A stretch of DNA of 5,248 nt from assembly GCA_023139655.1 (NCBI GenBank), contig JAGLNE010000104.1:1-5248 (forward strand). Reading direction: 5' to 3'. The stretch is from Candidatus Parcubacteria bacterium (GTDB lineage Bacteria > Patescibacteriota > Patescibacteriia > Patescibacteriales > UBA12075). Positions 5,184 through 5,248 of the stretch are shown here, piece by piece. The translations under genes were made by a program, and so were the position numbers. Under the pieces are notes generated by a model. It was not told the DNA's origin. It saw nothing but the letters and a program-made list of their open reading frames with translations, and did not search any database. Position 1 is the first letter of the stretch. Every line of letters begins with the position of its first letter.

Positions 5184-5248
5184 CCCTACATCTTCCTTGA
5201 AATTCGTATGTGCCGCATTTGTAGCGCGGCTTTTTGCGCTAGCAAAAA

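Noticed and set aside
5222..5241. Hairpin TAGCGC/GCGCTA near the right edge as a terminator
   Set aside because: The 6-bp stem is perfect but has no T-tract after it on either strand, and the minus-strand frame reads through it as possible coding sequence.

Overview
The window reads as a chromosomal piece of an AT-rich bacterium that uses the standard genetic code, since UGA serves as a stop in two genes. The best guess is a small-genome Candidate Phyla Radiation (Patescibacteria, Parcubacteria-like) lineage. The reasons are short housekeeping genes that mostly lack a well-spaced Shine-Dalgarno sequence, an L31 protein with a lysine-rich tail, a membrane-anchored DUF3048 protein, and many low-complexity AT-rich repeats between and inside genes. 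This placement is inference; no rRNA or other decisive marker is present.

Layout. Positions 1-583 carry no gene. They hold a bidirectional terminator (27-52), a short heptamer repeat (117-130), a ~200-base AT-rich palindromic element (191-392), a small hairpin (403-424), a 14-base palindrome (459-472) and a long inverted repeat (480-585) that runs into the end of the next gene. On the minus strand, 584-1447 encodes an unrecognised protein with one membrane span. A divergent promoter region (1448-1632) separates it from plus-strand rpmE (ribosomal protein L31, 1633-1959), which ends at a clear intrinsic terminator. After a hairpin-forming repeat (2039-2109) come prfA (release factor 1, 2115-3140) and prmC (release factor glutamine methyltransferase, 3137-4000), overlapping by 4 bases. 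A second copy of the AT-rich element fills the space between prmC and a convergent minus-strand DUF3048 (YerB-like) gene (4146-5183), whose reading frame stays open to the window edge.

Function. prfA and prmC form a working pair: RF1 reads UAA/UAG and releases the peptide through its GGQ loop, and PrmC methylates the glutamine of that loop. rpmE also belongs to translation but is terminated separately. The two minus-strand genes are predicted membrane-anchored proteins of unknown role.

The most interesting signal is the repeats. Many have a 7-base period with unrelated unit sequences: GTTGCGA, AAATTGA, GAAAACA, AAATTAT, AGAACAA and CAATCAC. Three lie inside prmC, and two of these are perfect four-unit arrays. 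By direct reading, gaining or losing one unit of either perfect array puts a stop codon within about 40 bases, so prmC has the form of a possible phase-variable gene.
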